A stretch of 64,000 nucleotides of DNA from Bacteroidota bacterium (GCA_023386235.1 JAEWKC010000018.1:62001-126000), one strand, 5' to 3'. Shown: positions 1 through 9,654, numbered from the stretch's first letter. Notes: a model not told the origin generated them from the letters alone. Translations and numbers: made by a program.

Positions 1-305
1 ACCAGCACATCGCTGGGATTTTTATCAATAAAATTATCCACTACGTCGCCGTCTTCTCCTCCTAAAATGCGTTCCATATAATGATCGCTCATATCCCCGG
101 TGCGCTCCATATATTGAATAATAAGGTCAATTTTTTCTTTGGCCTGTTTTATTTGCTCTGCCGAACCGCTGAGCTTTAACTGTGTGCCTCGTGATAGTAT
201 TTTAAGCAGTGGAAATCTTTTTTTAAGGATATCAAGTTTGCGATTGTTTACCCCAAAAAATTCAATGGGATTAACGGTATTAAGATCTATAATTAATTCT
301 GTCAA
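1..305 (-). CDS. phoH: PhoH-like ATPase, N-terminal part (runs off the window)
   Basis: The minus strand reads as the first about 101 residues of a PhoH-family protein, an ATP-binding P-loop protein often linked to RNA metabolism. The start reads LTELIIDLNTVNPIEFFG, a pattern I recognise from Bacteroidota PhoH proteins, followed by a KH-like segment containing LKILSRGTQLKL. The Walker motifs lie outside the window. No ATG is available: the frame has a TAA stop about 14 codons upstream and only ATA, CTT and TTG between, so the TTG at 305-303 is the best start. The family call rests on N-terminal sequence only. Confidence 0.72.
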   Translation of the reverse strand, partial: MTELIIDLNTVNPIEFFGVNNRKLDILKKRFPLLKILSRGTQLKLSGSAEQIKQAKEKIDLIIQYMERTGDMSDHYMERILGGEDGDVVDNFIDKNPSDVL

Positions 306-438
306 GGTAAGTATAATTTTTCTATGTATGTATATTGTTCTCTCTTACAAATATAACTTTATAATGCCTGCCTTACAATTTGTAGTATTAATTTTTTATT
401 AAAATAAAAATATTTTTTTAGTAAATTGCAGGTTTAAT

Positions 439-511
<73 letters not shown>

Positions 512-547
512 CTGATTCTTGCGTGTTACATAATCTTTTATAAGTCT

Positions 548-1441
548 CTAGAACGTTTCTTTTTCTTTTTCTTTTGTAATATCGGTCTTCCATTGTCTAT
601 ATTGCATGGGCGACATTTTTGTTATCTGCTTAAATTGTCTGTTGAAATAGGAAAGACTATTAAAACCCGATTCAAAGCAGGCATCTGTGATGGAATATTT
701 TTCATTGTTGAGAAGCCTGCATGCATAAGATACACGTACCTCGTTTAAAAAACGTACAAAGGTTTTTAAAGTTCTTGTTTTAAAATATCGGCAAAAGGAA
801 GTCTCTGTCATGTTAGATACTTCAGCGATTTCCTTAATAGTGATGGGCTCTTTAAAATGCTAAAAAACATAACTGTTAATAGACTGCATTCTGTCTTCGT
901 CGTAAGACCTTTTATTGATATAATCTTCTGAAGTAAGATAAGTAAATTCCTTAGTTGCACTTAATTTTGATAATACATACAATAATGTAAGCAATTTCTG
1001 CATATCATCCATTAGATGCATATTGAGTAGTATAGAAGACAAATCCTTTTCTACTTTTTTGCTAAACATTAGTCCTCTCTTAGCCTTAGACAACAGGTTT
1101 TTAATAGGCTGCAACTCTACAACATCAAAAAAATCTTTCCCCAAAAAATCATGTGTAAACTGTATGATCAATCCAAATGGTTTTTCGTCAGGATACTCCT
1201 GGAAATATTGTGGATGCTGCTTTAAAACATGTGGAAAATCTTCACCTAATAAAACCAAATCGCCAGCATCGAATTCATAAAATCGCTCACCAATCACCGC
1301 AGAAGTTTTTCCTTTAATAAAATAAATCAATTCTATTTCGGGATGATAATGCCAGTGCGTGGTGAAATCAAACTCTTCCCATTTAAATACAAAGCAACGA
1401 TATACCTGTGGCTTAATAAGTCGATAGGTGGGTATATACAT
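548..1441 (-). pseudogene. AraC-family regulator interrupted by an in-frame amber codon
   Basis: The gene reads as a 297-residue AraC/XylS-type regulator in one continuous frame except for a TAG at 862-860. The first 193 codons form a cupin-like sensing domain (HWHYHPEIELIYFIKG). After the TAG the same frame continues with HFKEPITIKEIAEVSN and then the double helix-turn-helix DNA-binding domain (CFESGFNSLSYFNRQFK), ending at 548. No bases are missing or added, so one substitution, perhaps CAG to TAG, explains it. As written the product stops before the DNA-binding domain. It is divergent from the sugar-isomerase remnant at 1583 and was probably its regulator. A sequencing error or suppression of the codon cannot be excluded. 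Confidence 0.8.
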
Positions 1442-1582
1442 TGGCGTTTAATATTTTCTTTAAATACACTTTGAAATCCTAAAATAAGATAAAATAGTAT
1501 AACTATTTGATAAATTTGTTAAAATTTATTTCATAAAAATAAAGAACTTTGTTAATAATCGTTCGTTAGCGGTTTTTCACTT

Positions 1583-2393
1583 ATGCAATTAAGGATTAAG
1601 CACATACTCATTTCCATGGAACGTGGGTGTAGCGGGTCATTTACCTCAGAGGCAAATGCATTATTCCGAATTAATTGAATTTGCCGCGTCCCGTGACATA
1701 CGTCATTTGCAGTTTGCAGATAATATGCCATTACATTTAATGGCAACAAAGGATATAGAAGAAATAAAAACTCTGTGTGAAAAGCACAATATTGACATCG
1801 AAACAGGTACACGCAGATTGACGAAAGAAAATATTAATACCTACCTGAATATTGCACACTATTTCAAATCTCCTTTTTTGCGAATTGTAATAGATGATAA
1901 TGACTACCACCCTGATGAAGAGGAAGTAATCAAAGTAATAAACTCGGTTGTACCTTGGTTAGAAGAAAAAAATATTGTTTTAGCAATTGAAAATCACGAC
2001 AGGTTTAAAGCCTCTGTCTTGGAAAAAATTATCTTATCCACAAGCAAGAGATATGTGGGCATTTGCCTGGATATAGCCAATTCTATTGGTGCAGGTGAAG
2101 GTATAAACGAGATTTTACCTGTATTATTACCCTATACAATCAACCTGCACATTAAAGATTTTATGATAGAGCGCATAAGTCATAAAATGGGATTTTCCGT
2201 CTATGGCACCGCAGCAGGCAAAGGAATGTTAGACATTCCCTCCCTCATAGAGCAATGTAATAATGCACAAAATTGCAAAACCGCCACGCTTGAAATATGG
2301 ATGAATAAGGATGATAATATAGAATCTACCATACAAAAAGAAAAAAGCTGGGTAAATGAAAGTATTAATTATTTAAAAAAATATATACAATGA
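1583..2393 (+). pseudogene. Sugar isomerase/epimerase-like TIM barrel with a one-base frameshift after codon 3
   Basis: The long frame encodes an AP-endonuclease-2/xylose-isomerase-like TIM barrel protein of about 260 residues (LAIENHDRF, GICLDIANS, NLHIKDF, TLEIWM motifs), a fold used by sugar isomerases, epimerases and some decarboxylases. The open frame has only a GTG at 1623 near its start, but codons before it read GLSTYSFPWNVG, the usual first beta strand of this family. They are preceded by ATGCAATTA in another frame. Removing one A near 1591 joins them into MQLGLSTYSFPWNVG. The gene therefore carries a +1 insertion, or a short GTG-started product lacking the first strand is made. Its stop overlaps the next ATG (ATGA at 2390), showing former operon coupling. 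The substrate is unknown. Confidence 0.75.
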
Positions 2394-2650
2394 CAAAAAT
2401 TGCTTTAGTAGGAGCCGGTGGCAAAATGGGCTGCCGCCTTACAGATAATTTCTTAAAATGTCCGCAATACATATTGGATTATCTTGAAATTAGTGAGCAG
2501 GGTATACAGAATTTAAAAGAAAGACACGTAGTTGTAAGCGAAGAGCAGGCGGCTATTCCTGAAGCTGATGTTGTGATACTGGGCGTTCCGGATATCTCTA
2601 TCGGGGAAATATCAAAAAAAATTGTTCCTCAAATGAAAAGTGGCGCTTTG
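2390..2650 (+). pseudogene. NAD(P)-binding oxidoreductase, N-terminal fragment cut at a deletion junction
   Basis: The 5' fragment encodes a Rossmann fold: ALVGAGGKMGCR is the dinucleotide-binding loop and ADVVILGVPDISIGEI the following strand region. It resembles the N-terminus of the phosphogluconate-dehydrogenase-like/semialdehyde dehydrogenase family, whose members run to roughly 280 residues. Homology-like sequence stops at KSGAL near 2650. The remaining frame to the TGA at 2692 is antisense to the kinase fragment and is not family-like. It overlaps the previous gene by four bases, so the two were cotranscribed. ApnO-type apionate enzymes belong to a similar family, but this is only a possible hint of substrate. 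Confidence 0.65.
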
Positions 2651-3135
2651 TCGCCCGGCAGCATTATTTTATCAATCTTATCATATACGTGAGGTTCGTT
2701 TTCTTTCACCCACGTAAGTTTGCTGGCTGTAAAATTTCCGGGTGAATTTAGCAGGCATGGCAGGCAATAATCTGCGCCTATTTTATCAAAAGCTTTATTA
2801 CCGATATCAACCGCCCTGCTGTCGCACCATATTATTGCATTTCTCAACACCCTCTGGTGTTTATCTACCAATACCAATCCATGCATTTGATAAGATATGC
2901 CTATGCTTTTTATATCTTTAGAATCATAGTTTAGAGTTGCATTGCACTTTAGTATGGCTTTTTGTGCATATTCCCACCAGGTTTCTGGATCCTGCTCTGC
3001 CCAGCCATAATTGAGTGAAATAATTTCTGCCTCTGACTCCAGATAAGTGGCCGTAGCTATAATTTGTTGAGAAGAAGCATATATAACTGTAGCTTTTACA
3101 GAAGATGTGCCTACATCTATTCCAAGCAATAACAT
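2651..3135 (-). pseudogene. Xylulokinase-like FGGY kinase, N-terminal fragment
   Basis: The fragment has the typical FGGY carbohydrate kinase start (LLLGIDVGTSSVKATVI), the GWAEQDPETWW segment characteristic of xylulokinases, SIGISYQMHGLV and AIIWCDSRA. Family members have about 490 residues; this one keeps about 160 and breaks after IDKIMLPGD, where a complete kinase would continue into a tyrosine-rich helix. The last six residues of the frame are antisense to the oxidoreductase fragment. Two convergent genes truncated at the same base indicate a deletion that removed both 3' parts. The catalytic aspartate and second domain are gone, so it is not functional. Confidence 0.72.
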
Positions 3136-3263
3136 GATTGATATTTTTTATATTCAAATATAAATAAGAATTCAATAAAAAATTAGGACAAAAAAATCAA
3201 TTCTCCATACTTCCGATATTTTTATTTATTTTACATCAAATTATTAATTCTAAAAAAAAGCTG

Positions 3264-5435
3264 ATGAGGTCTATTGTATTCTGCTTATATTTTGTATTTA
3301 TTTTCGCGTGTGTCAGTTCTTATGCGCAGCCTGCACGTGGCGTTAACTGGAGTAAAGATGGCAAAAGCTATTATTATGTAAACAATGATGCCATTGTAAA
3401 AGTTGCGCTCTCTTCTGGCGAGCAAAGAAAAATAGCGGAAGCTCCTATGTTGACACCACAAGGTAAAAATGAACCGCTTACCATAAAAAACTTTTTTATT
3501 TCTGATGACGAAAAAAAAATACTGATTTATACAAATTCTAAGCGGGTATGGCGCTACGAAACCAAAGGTGATTATTGGCTTTTAGACCTTTCGCAAAATA
3601 AAATTACTCAGTTAGGAAAAAAAATGCCGTCTGCTTCTTTAATGTTTGCAAAAATTTCTCCTGACGGTAAAAAAGTAGCTTATGTAAGTGCACATAATTT
3701 ATACGTAGAAGATTTGGCTACAGGAAACGTAACAGCATTGACAACTAACGGTAACGACAGAATTATCAACGGTACTTTTGATTGGGTGTATGAAGAAGAA
3801 TTTGGCACAAGAGACGGATTCAGGTGGTCGCCCGATAGTAAGAAAATTGCTTTTTGGAATGTAGATGCCAGAGCCATCAGGAATTTTTTAATGATAAACA
3901 ATACCGATTCTGTTTACGCATATAATATTCCTGTAGAATATCCTAAAGTGGGCCATCCACCTTCGCCTGTGAAGATAGGTTCAGTTGATATAGCAACAAA
4001 AAAAACAACTTGGATGCAAATTCCCGGCGATAAATCAAATAACTATTTACCCAGAATGGAATGGGCAGCCAATAATGAAATAGTAGTACAGCAGCTAAAC
4101 AGAAAACAGAATGAAAGCAAACTTTATTTGGTTAATACTACTACCGGTGCTGCCAAAGTATTTTATCAGGAAAAAAATAACTCTTGGATAGATATTAAAT
4201 CCCGCTGGCATCATGACGACCCTACAGATTGGGACTGGATTGAAAACCAGGAGTCTTTTTTATGGATGAGCGAGAAAGACGGATGGAGGCATCTGTACAA
4301 AGTAGATAAAAAAGGCAATGAAAAATTAATTACAAAAGGCAACTACGACGTAATAGATATGCTGGCGGTGAACGAAAAGCAGGGATTTGTATATTTTTTA
4401 GCGTCGCCCGGCAATGCTACACAACAGTATCTTTTCAGAACAAAATTAGACGGAAGCGCCGCGCCTGAAAAATTATCTCCAGTAACTGAATCAGGAACAC
4501 ACAATTATGATATTTCACCTACGGGTGAATTTGCAATGCATTCATTTTCTAATGCCAATACACTTCCTTACAGCGAATGGATTTCTTTGCCTGCCCATAA
4601 AGCACTGGGAGAAAAAAAAGCTACACAAAAATTACCGGATGACTATCCGAAAGTACAGTTAATCAACATAAAAACCACAGACGGTGTAGAGATGGACGCA
4701 TCGGTACTTTACCCTAAAAATTTTGATTCAACCAAAAAATATCCTGTGCTGTTTTATGTATATACAGAACCGGGAGGCGCTACCGTAAAAGATTCTTATG
4801 GTTCGGGCAGGCCTAATTTGTACGAAGGAGATTTTTCTGCCGACGGATACTTTTACATCAGCATAGACAGCAGAGGCACGCCCGCTCCTAAAGGCGTTGC
4901 GTGGAGAAAATCTATTTATCAAAAAGTTGGTATTTTAAACATTCACGACCAGGCGGCAGCAGCAAAGGAAATTTTAAAATGGCGTTTTATAGATACTGCG
5001 CGCGTTGCTGTTTGGGGCTGGAGCGGTGGAGGCTCTACTACGCTGAACCTTATGTTTCAATATCCCGATATTTACAAAACAGGTATTGCCATTGCACCGG
5101 TAGCTAACAGGTTTACCTACGATAATATTTACGAAGAAAGATACATGGGGCTGCCTCAGGAAAATCCCGAAGCCTACAAAGAAGCCTCAGCTATTACACA
5201 TGCTGCCGGACTTAAAGGAAATCTTCTGCTGATTCACGGTACAGGAGATGACAATGTACATTATCAGAATTCAGAAATGCTCATTAATGAACTCATTAAA
5301 CACAATAAGTTGTTTCAATTTATGGCTTATCCTAACCGCACACACAGCATAAGAGAAGGTGAAGGAACTTCCAGGCATTTAAGAAATTTATTTACTACTT
5401 ATTTAAAGCAACATTGTCCACCGGGAGGTAAATAA
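3264..5435 (+). CDS. Dipeptidyl peptidase IV-type S9 serine peptidase, secreted
   Basis: This 723-residue protein starts with a signal peptide ending near SSYAQ, so it acts in the periplasm or outside. An N-terminal beta-propeller (about residues 40-480) contains DWVYEEEF at 173-180, the double-Glu motif with which DPP-IV enzymes bind the free amino terminus of a peptide. The C-terminal alpha/beta hydrolase domain holds the nucleophile Ser587 in GWSGGG, the aspartate in GTGDDNVH (662-663) and His694 in RTHS. Known family members release N-terminal dipeptides, preferring proline at position two. The length matches bacterial DPP-IV. It stands alone, downstream of the broken genes, with about 130 bases of AT-rich DNA before it. 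Confidence 0.92.
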   Translation: MRSIVFCLYFVFIFACVSSYAQPARGVNWSKDGKSYYYVNNDAIVKVALSSGEQRKIAEAPMLTPQGKNEPLTIKNFFISDDEKKILIYTNSKRVWRYETKGDYWLLDLSQNKITQLGKKMPSASLMFAKISPDGKKVAYVSAHNLYVEDLATGNVTALTTNGNDRIINGTFDWVYEEEFGTRDGFRWSPDSKKIAFWNVDARAIRNFLMINNTDSVYAYNIPVEYPKVGHPPSPVKIGSVDIATKKTTWMQIPGDKSNNYLPRMEWAANNEIVVQQLNRKQNESKLYLVNTTTGAAKVFYQEKNNSWIDIKSRWHHDDPTDWDWIENQESFLWMSEKDGWRHLYKVDKKGNEKLITKGNYDVIDMLAVNEKQGFVYFLASPGNATQQYLFRTKLDGSAAPEKLSPVTESGTHNYDISPTGEFAMHSFSNANTLPYSEWISLPAHKALGEKKATQKLPDDYPKVQLINIKTTDGVEMDASVLYPKNFDSTKKYPVLFYVYTEPGGATVKDSYGSGRPNLYEGDFSADGYFYISIDSRGTPAPKGVAWRKSIYQKVGILNIHDQAAAAKEILKWRFIDTARVAVWGWSGGGSTTLNLMFQYPDIYKTGIAIAPVANRFTYDNIYEERYMGLPQENPEAYKEASAITHAAGLKGNLLLIHGTGDDNVHYQNSEMLINELIKHNKLFQFMAYPNRTHSIREGEGTSRHLRNLFTTYLKQHCPPGGK

Positions 5436-5534
5436 TATAATAAGTAGGAAAAATTTGTTTTTTTAGAATAAATAATTACTTAATTTTAGTAATATAAATA
5501 CACTTTCATGTTTATTCACTAAAAAAATTTTCCT

Positions 5535-7949
5535 ATGAAGAAGTTAATACTCTCGCTGTTAACTGTATTAGTTGCTGTATCTGCATTTGCAAGCGAAGCA
5601 GATTTACAAGTTCCGGAATCTATACGTTCTCACACAGCACTCTATTACGGATTTATTGTAACGTTTCTGGGGATGTTATTTGGTTTTTACCAGTATGCCA
5701 AAGTAAGAAAACTACCGGCACACAGGTCTATGCTTGACATTGCAGATGTAATATATAAAACCTGTAAAGCTTATTTAAAGCAACAGGGAAAATTTTTAGC
5801 CATACTATTTGTATTTATCGGCGCCGCCGTAGCTGGCTATTTTGGTTTTTTGGCAAAAGATGAAGAAGGCAACACACTTTTTGGTATTGGTGGCGTACTG
5901 CTTATACTTGCCTGGACGGTAGTTGGCATTCTGGGTTCTTATTTAGTAGCCGCGTTTGGCATAAGAATGAATACGCTGGCCAATGCGCGCATGGCATTCG
6001 CTTCGTTAAAAAGAAACCCGTTAAAGTTGCTCGATATACCCTTAGACGCCGGCATGAGCATTGGCGTTTTATTGATTTGCGTAGAGCTTACGTTAATGTT
6101 AGTGATACTTTTACTAATGCCCGGGGAATTGGCAGGCGCTTGTTTTATAGGTTTTGCTATTGGTGAATCGTTGGGCGCTTCTGCATTACGTATAGCCGGA
6201 GGTATCTTTACTAAAATTGCCGATATAGGCTCCGATCTGATGAAAGTCGTTTTTAAAATCGGGGAAGACGATCCCAGAAACCCGGGTGTGATTGCAGACT
6301 GTACCGGCGATAATGCCGGCGACAGCGTAGGACCTACAGCCGATGGTTTTGAAACCTACGGAGTTACCGGTGTTGCTCTTGTCGCCTTTATTTTACTGGC
6401 TATCACCACAGGCCCTGACACGCAGACACTCCTGCTCGCCTGGATTTTTGTAATGAGAATACTGATGGTAATAACTTCTATTCTTTCTTTCTGGATAAAC
6501 AAACTCATCAGCAGGGTTTTATATGGCGGCAAGGAAGATATCGATTTTGAAGCGCCACTTACCCATCTTGTATGGATAACTTCTATTTTATCTATTATTG
6601 TTACGTATATAGTAAGCTACATCATGATTCCGGATATCAACGGCAATCAGCAAATGTGGTGGATATTGTCCAGTATAATCAGTTGCGGTACATTGGGCGC
6701 CGCGGTTATACCTGAATTTACAAAAATATTTACTTCCCCTAAATCCAGGCACGTAAACGAAATAGTAAGCGCAGGCCGAGAAGGCGGCGCGTCGCTGGTA
6801 ATTCTTTCGGGTTTTGTAGCAGGCAATTTTAGTGCATTCTGGAAAGGAATGGTATTTTTTGTGCTTATGTTTCTTGCTTATTTTGCCAGTACATTTGGCC
6901 TGAGCGAGATCATGATCTACCCATCTGTATTCGCGTTCGGTCTGGTGGCATTTGGCATGTTGGGTATGGGCCCTGTAACCATTGCAGTAGACAGTTATGG
7001 CCCTGTTACAGACAATGCGCAATCTGTATATGAGCTTTCTCTTATAGAATCCGAGCCGAATATCGACGAAGAAATACAGAGGGATTTCGGCTTTACACCC
7101 GATTGGGAAAAATCAAAATATTACCTGGAAGCTAATGACGGCGCGGGCAATACCTTTAAAGCCACCGCGAAACCTGTACTTATAGGCACAGCTGTGGTGG
7201 GCGCTACTACCATGATTTTTTCATTGATATTAATGATCGAAAAAACGCTGAACGTGCAGCCCGAAACCATTCTGAATCTTCTAAACCCATACACCATTCT
7301 TGGATTCATATTAGGAGGCGCTGTCATTTACTGGTTTACCGGCGCTTCTACACAAGCGGTAACCACGGGCGCGTACAGAGCGGTGGAGTACATCAAGAAG
7401 AATATAAATCTTGACCCTAACGCTCCTAAAAAAGCAGACCCGGCCAAATCTATAGAAGTAGTGCGTATATGCACACAATATGCGCAAAAAGGTATGTTCA
7501 ATATTTTTATTGCCGTATTCTTTTTCGCTTTGGCTTTCGCATGCATCTCTTCTCCGTCGAGCATTGGCGGCAATGATGCAGTCGCCTTGTTTATTAGCTA
7601 TTTGATCGGGATAGCCGTGTTTGGTCTTTTCCAGGCAGTGTTTATGGCCAACAGCGGTGGCGCCTGGGATAATGCGAAGAAAGTGGTAGAAGTAGATCTA
7701 AAAGCTAAGGGAACACCATTGCACGATGCCACTGTTGTTGGCGATACAGTCGGCGACCCGTTCAAAGACACATCGTCTGTAGCTTTGAATCCTATTATTA
7801 AATTTACAACATTGTTTGGGTTGCTGGCAATGGAGATTGCTATCTCTGAATCATTCCGTGATTTAGCGCCTTACGTTGGTCTTGTATTTTTATTAATATC
7901 CCTGATATTTGTTTGGCGTTCGTTCTATAAAATGAGGATTGAAAAATAA
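5535..7949 (+). CDS. hppA: Membrane-bound ion-translocating pyrophosphatase
   Basis: An 804-residue polytopic inner-membrane protein that couples hydrolysis of pyrophosphate to pumping of H+ or Na+. The substrate site is clear: GGIFTKIADIGSDL (222-235, with Asp230 and Asp234), EDDPRNPGVIAD and GDNAGDSVGPTADGFETYG. A second acidic cluster near the C-terminus reads GDTVGDPFKDTSSVALNP. At GAGNTFKATAKP the lysine at 542 occupies the position that in studied members decides potassium dependence; Lys usually means K+-independent. The N-terminus resembles a signal peptide (ending near AFAS) before the first core helix. The pumped ion cannot be decided from sequence. A possible promoter TTTG (5454)-N23-TAATTTTA precedes it. 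Confidence 0.93.
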   Translation: MKKLILSLLTVLVAVSAFASEADLQVPESIRSHTALYYGFIVTFLGMLFGFYQYAKVRKLPAHRSMLDIADVIYKTCKAYLKQQGKFLAILFVFIGAAVAGYFGFLAKDEEGNTLFGIGGVLLILAWTVVGILGSYLVAAFGIRMNTLANARMAFASLKRNPLKLLDIPLDAGMSIGVLLICVELTLMLVILLLMPGELAGACFIGFAIGESLGASALRIAGGIFTKIADIGSDLMKVVFKIGEDDPRNPGVIADCTGDNAGDSVGPTADGFETYGVTGVALVAFILLAITTGPDTQTLLLAWIFVMRILMVITSILSFWINKLISRVLYGGKEDIDFEAPLTHLVWITSILSIIVTYIVSYIMIPDINGNQQMWWILSSIISCGTLGAAVIPEFTKIFTSPKSRHVNEIVSAGREGGASLVILSGFVAGNFSAFWKGMVFFVLMFLAYFASTFGLSEIMIYPSVFAFGLVAFGMLGMGPVTIAVDSYGPVTDNAQSVYELSLIESEPNIDEEIQRDFGFTPDWEKSKYYLEANDGAGNTFKATAKPVLIGTAVVGATTMIFSLILMIEKTLNVQPETILNLLNPYTILGFILGGAVIYWFTGASTQAVTTGAYRAVEYIKKNINLDPNAPKKADPAKSIEVVRICTQYAQKGMFNIFIAVFFFALAFACISSPSSIGGNDAVALFISYLIGIAVFGLFQAVFMANSGGAWDNAKKVVEVDLKAKGTPLHDATVVGDTVGDPFKDTSSVALNPIIKFTTLFGLLAMEIAISESFRDLAPYVGLVFLLISLIFVWRSFYKMRIEK

Positions 7950-7970
7950 AATTTCAGTTCTCTAAAAATG

Positions 7971-8004
7971 AAGAGGGATTGCGGCTTACAACGCAATCCC
8001 TCTT
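7971..8004. terminator. Strong hairpin terminator between convergent genes
   Basis: AAGAGGGATTGCG (7971-7983) is a perfect inverted repeat of CGCAATCCCTCTT (7992-8004), giving a 13-bp stem with an 8-base loop. It lies 22 bases after the pyrophosphatase stop and just beyond the end of the convergent DUF2383 gene. Adenines before and thymines after the stem allow it to act in both directions. Confidence 0.85.
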
Positions 8005-8033
8005 TAAATTTCATACAAGAATGAGTATACATA

Positions 8034-8489
8034 TCAGTTCTCACTGATAAGCTTACGAAGCGCGCTGCTGTCTGTTTCCAAAGATTCTTTCTGAGCCGTA
8101 AGCAGTTCCCGTAAATCCGCAGGCAAAGATTGCTCTGCCAATGCTTTGCCGTAGGCTTCTAATGCAGCATCTTCACCATCTTTACATATTTCTAATATGG
8201 TTCTTCTTTCATGGCCGCTAAAGGATGATTTTATATCCATCCATGTTCTGTATATAGAAGCAGAAACAGACGAACCGTTATCGTTTATTTGCTCCTCTGC
8301 GCCATTTACTTTATCCATAAGCTGCGCCTTATGCTGTTGGCTGTTTTGCGCCATTGTAGTAAACAGTTTTTTTAAATCCACATCCGTATCGCCTACATCC
8401 TGTATGGCTTTTTCATATCCTTTGATTCTATCATTATTAATAACGATAAGATTGTTGAGCAGTTCTGTTAATTTCTCATTATGATTCAT
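8034..8489 (-). CDS. DUF2383/PA2169-family four-helix-bundle protein
   Basis: A 151-residue soluble helical protein. The pattern of an N-terminal helix with LNNLIVINNDRIKGYEKAI and repeated amphipathic segments matches the DUF2383 (PA2169) family, a ferritin-like four-helix bundle whose function is not established and which is often found with stress genes. The frame extends upstream to 8552, but the ATG at 8489 gives the usual family start (MNHNEKLTELLNNL), and the upstream stretch is AT-rich intergenic sequence. No signal peptide or membrane segment is visible. Confidence 0.8.
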   Translation of the reverse strand: MNHNEKLTELLNNLIVINNDRIKGYEKAIQDVGDTDVDLKKLFTTMAQNSQQHKAQLMDKVNGAEEQINDNGSSVSASIYRTWMDIKSSFSGHERRTILEICKDGEDAALEAYGKALAEQSLPADLRELLTAQKESLETDSSALRKLISEN

Positions 8490-8561
8490 AATTTTAGTTT
8501 TATGGTAAAAAATAGTTTTGGTAAAATTATCATTGCAAAAAAATTGCCACAAAACATTCGC

Positions 8562-9581
8562 TTATTTTTTTTCAAAATGTTTTACCAGCTTTCCTTTAAT
8601 AATAATTTTGTTGCTGGCAAGCGGAACATGATTAATAAGCGAAATCAACATTTTGGCGGCATGCCTACCTTGTTCTTCAGGATACTGCTCCACTGATGCT
8701 ATGGGTTTATTTTTTTCTATGTATTTTGTAAAAAGTAAATTGCCGTAGCTCACAGTAACAATATCTTTATTGATAACCATATTTGTTTCTTCAAGTATGT
8801 ATTTTATGGCGTCTAAAGCCACATAATCGTTAAAGGTGACTACTGCCGTAGGTTTTTCTTTTTTTGACAGAATATCCTTCATGGCTTTCCTTGTGCCTTC
8901 ATAGCTAAGATCGGTTGTAGAAAACAGGTTGCCATTGGTTTTATGACCTTTTTTATTGAGGCCTTCCATAAATCCTTTCATTCTTTCGAGGCTTGTATAC
9001 AGCGATTGTGGCCCACGAATTATGCCAATTTTATAATGCCCGTTTTCCCATAAAAAATCTACAATTTCCTGAGAAGCATTATATAAATCGCAGGAAACTG
9101 TGTAAAAATTTTCATCGTGTGGTACTCTGTCAAAAAAAACTACGGGCAGCCCCTGCTGTTGTATCTGCTGCAGATAATCTAAAGAATAGCCGGATAGTTT
9201 GGATAAACAAATGATAATGCCGGCTACATTTCCACTTTTTAATTGCCTGATGTTTTCCGCTTCAATTTTAGGATCATTGTGGCTCTCCATAAAAGCCACA
9301 TTGTAGCCTTCTTTTTTAGCTACCAAACCTATACCGCTTACTGCCTGCGAAAAAAATATTTCAGAAATATCGGGCAACACAACACCTATGGTTTTCAACT
9401 TTCCTTTTTTCAAAGCCAGTGCGCTCAGGTTTTTTTCATAATTATTTTCCAGAGCGTAAGCGGTAATCTTATCGCGGGTTTCGCTGCCTATGCCCGGCAA
9501 TCCGTTTAAGGCCTTGCTTACTGTAGTAACAGATACATTAAAATGACGAGCGATGTCTTTAATGGTTATATTGTTCGACAT
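8562..9581 (-). CDS. LacI-family transcriptional regulator of the fucose locus
   Basis: The 339-residue protein has the LacI layout. An N-terminal helix-turn-helix (ITIKDIARHFNVSVTTVSKA) is followed by a hinge helix and a periplasmic-binding-protein-like sensor domain (TIGVVLPDISEIFFSQAVSGI, VVFFDRVPHDENF, AVVTFNDYVALDAI). It is divergent from the sulfatase that starts the fucose-catabolic run, and the intergenic space holds a palindrome with a central CG of the kind LacI proteins bind. It most likely senses fucose or a pathway intermediate. Whether it represses or activates cannot be told from sequence. Confidence 0.88.
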   Translation of the reverse strand: MSNNITIKDIARHFNVSVTTVSKALNGLPGIGSETRDKITAYALENNYEKNLSALALKKGKLKTIGVVLPDISEIFFSQAVSGIGLVAKKEGYNVAFMESHNDPKIEAENIRQLKSGNVAGIIICLSKLSGYSLDYLQQIQQQGLPVVFFDRVPHDENFYTVSCDLYNASQEIVDFLWENGHYKIGIIRGPQSLYTSLERMKGFMEGLNKKGHKTNGNLFSTTDLSYEGTRKAMKDILSKKEKPTAVVTFNDYVALDAIKYILEETNMVINKDIVTVSYGNLLFTKYIEKNKPIASVEQYPEEQGRHAAKMLISLINHVPLASNKIIIKGKLVKHFEKK

Positions 9582-9654
9582 AGTATTATCTGATGTAATG
9601 TGGTTGATTATTATTTTTCAGAATAAAAATAATAAATGTATGCGACAAATGGAA

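Noticed and set aside
6588..7022. 144-codon ORF antisense to the pyrophosphatase
   Set aside because: It is a shadow frame of a strongly conserved gene and its product shows no recognisable pattern.
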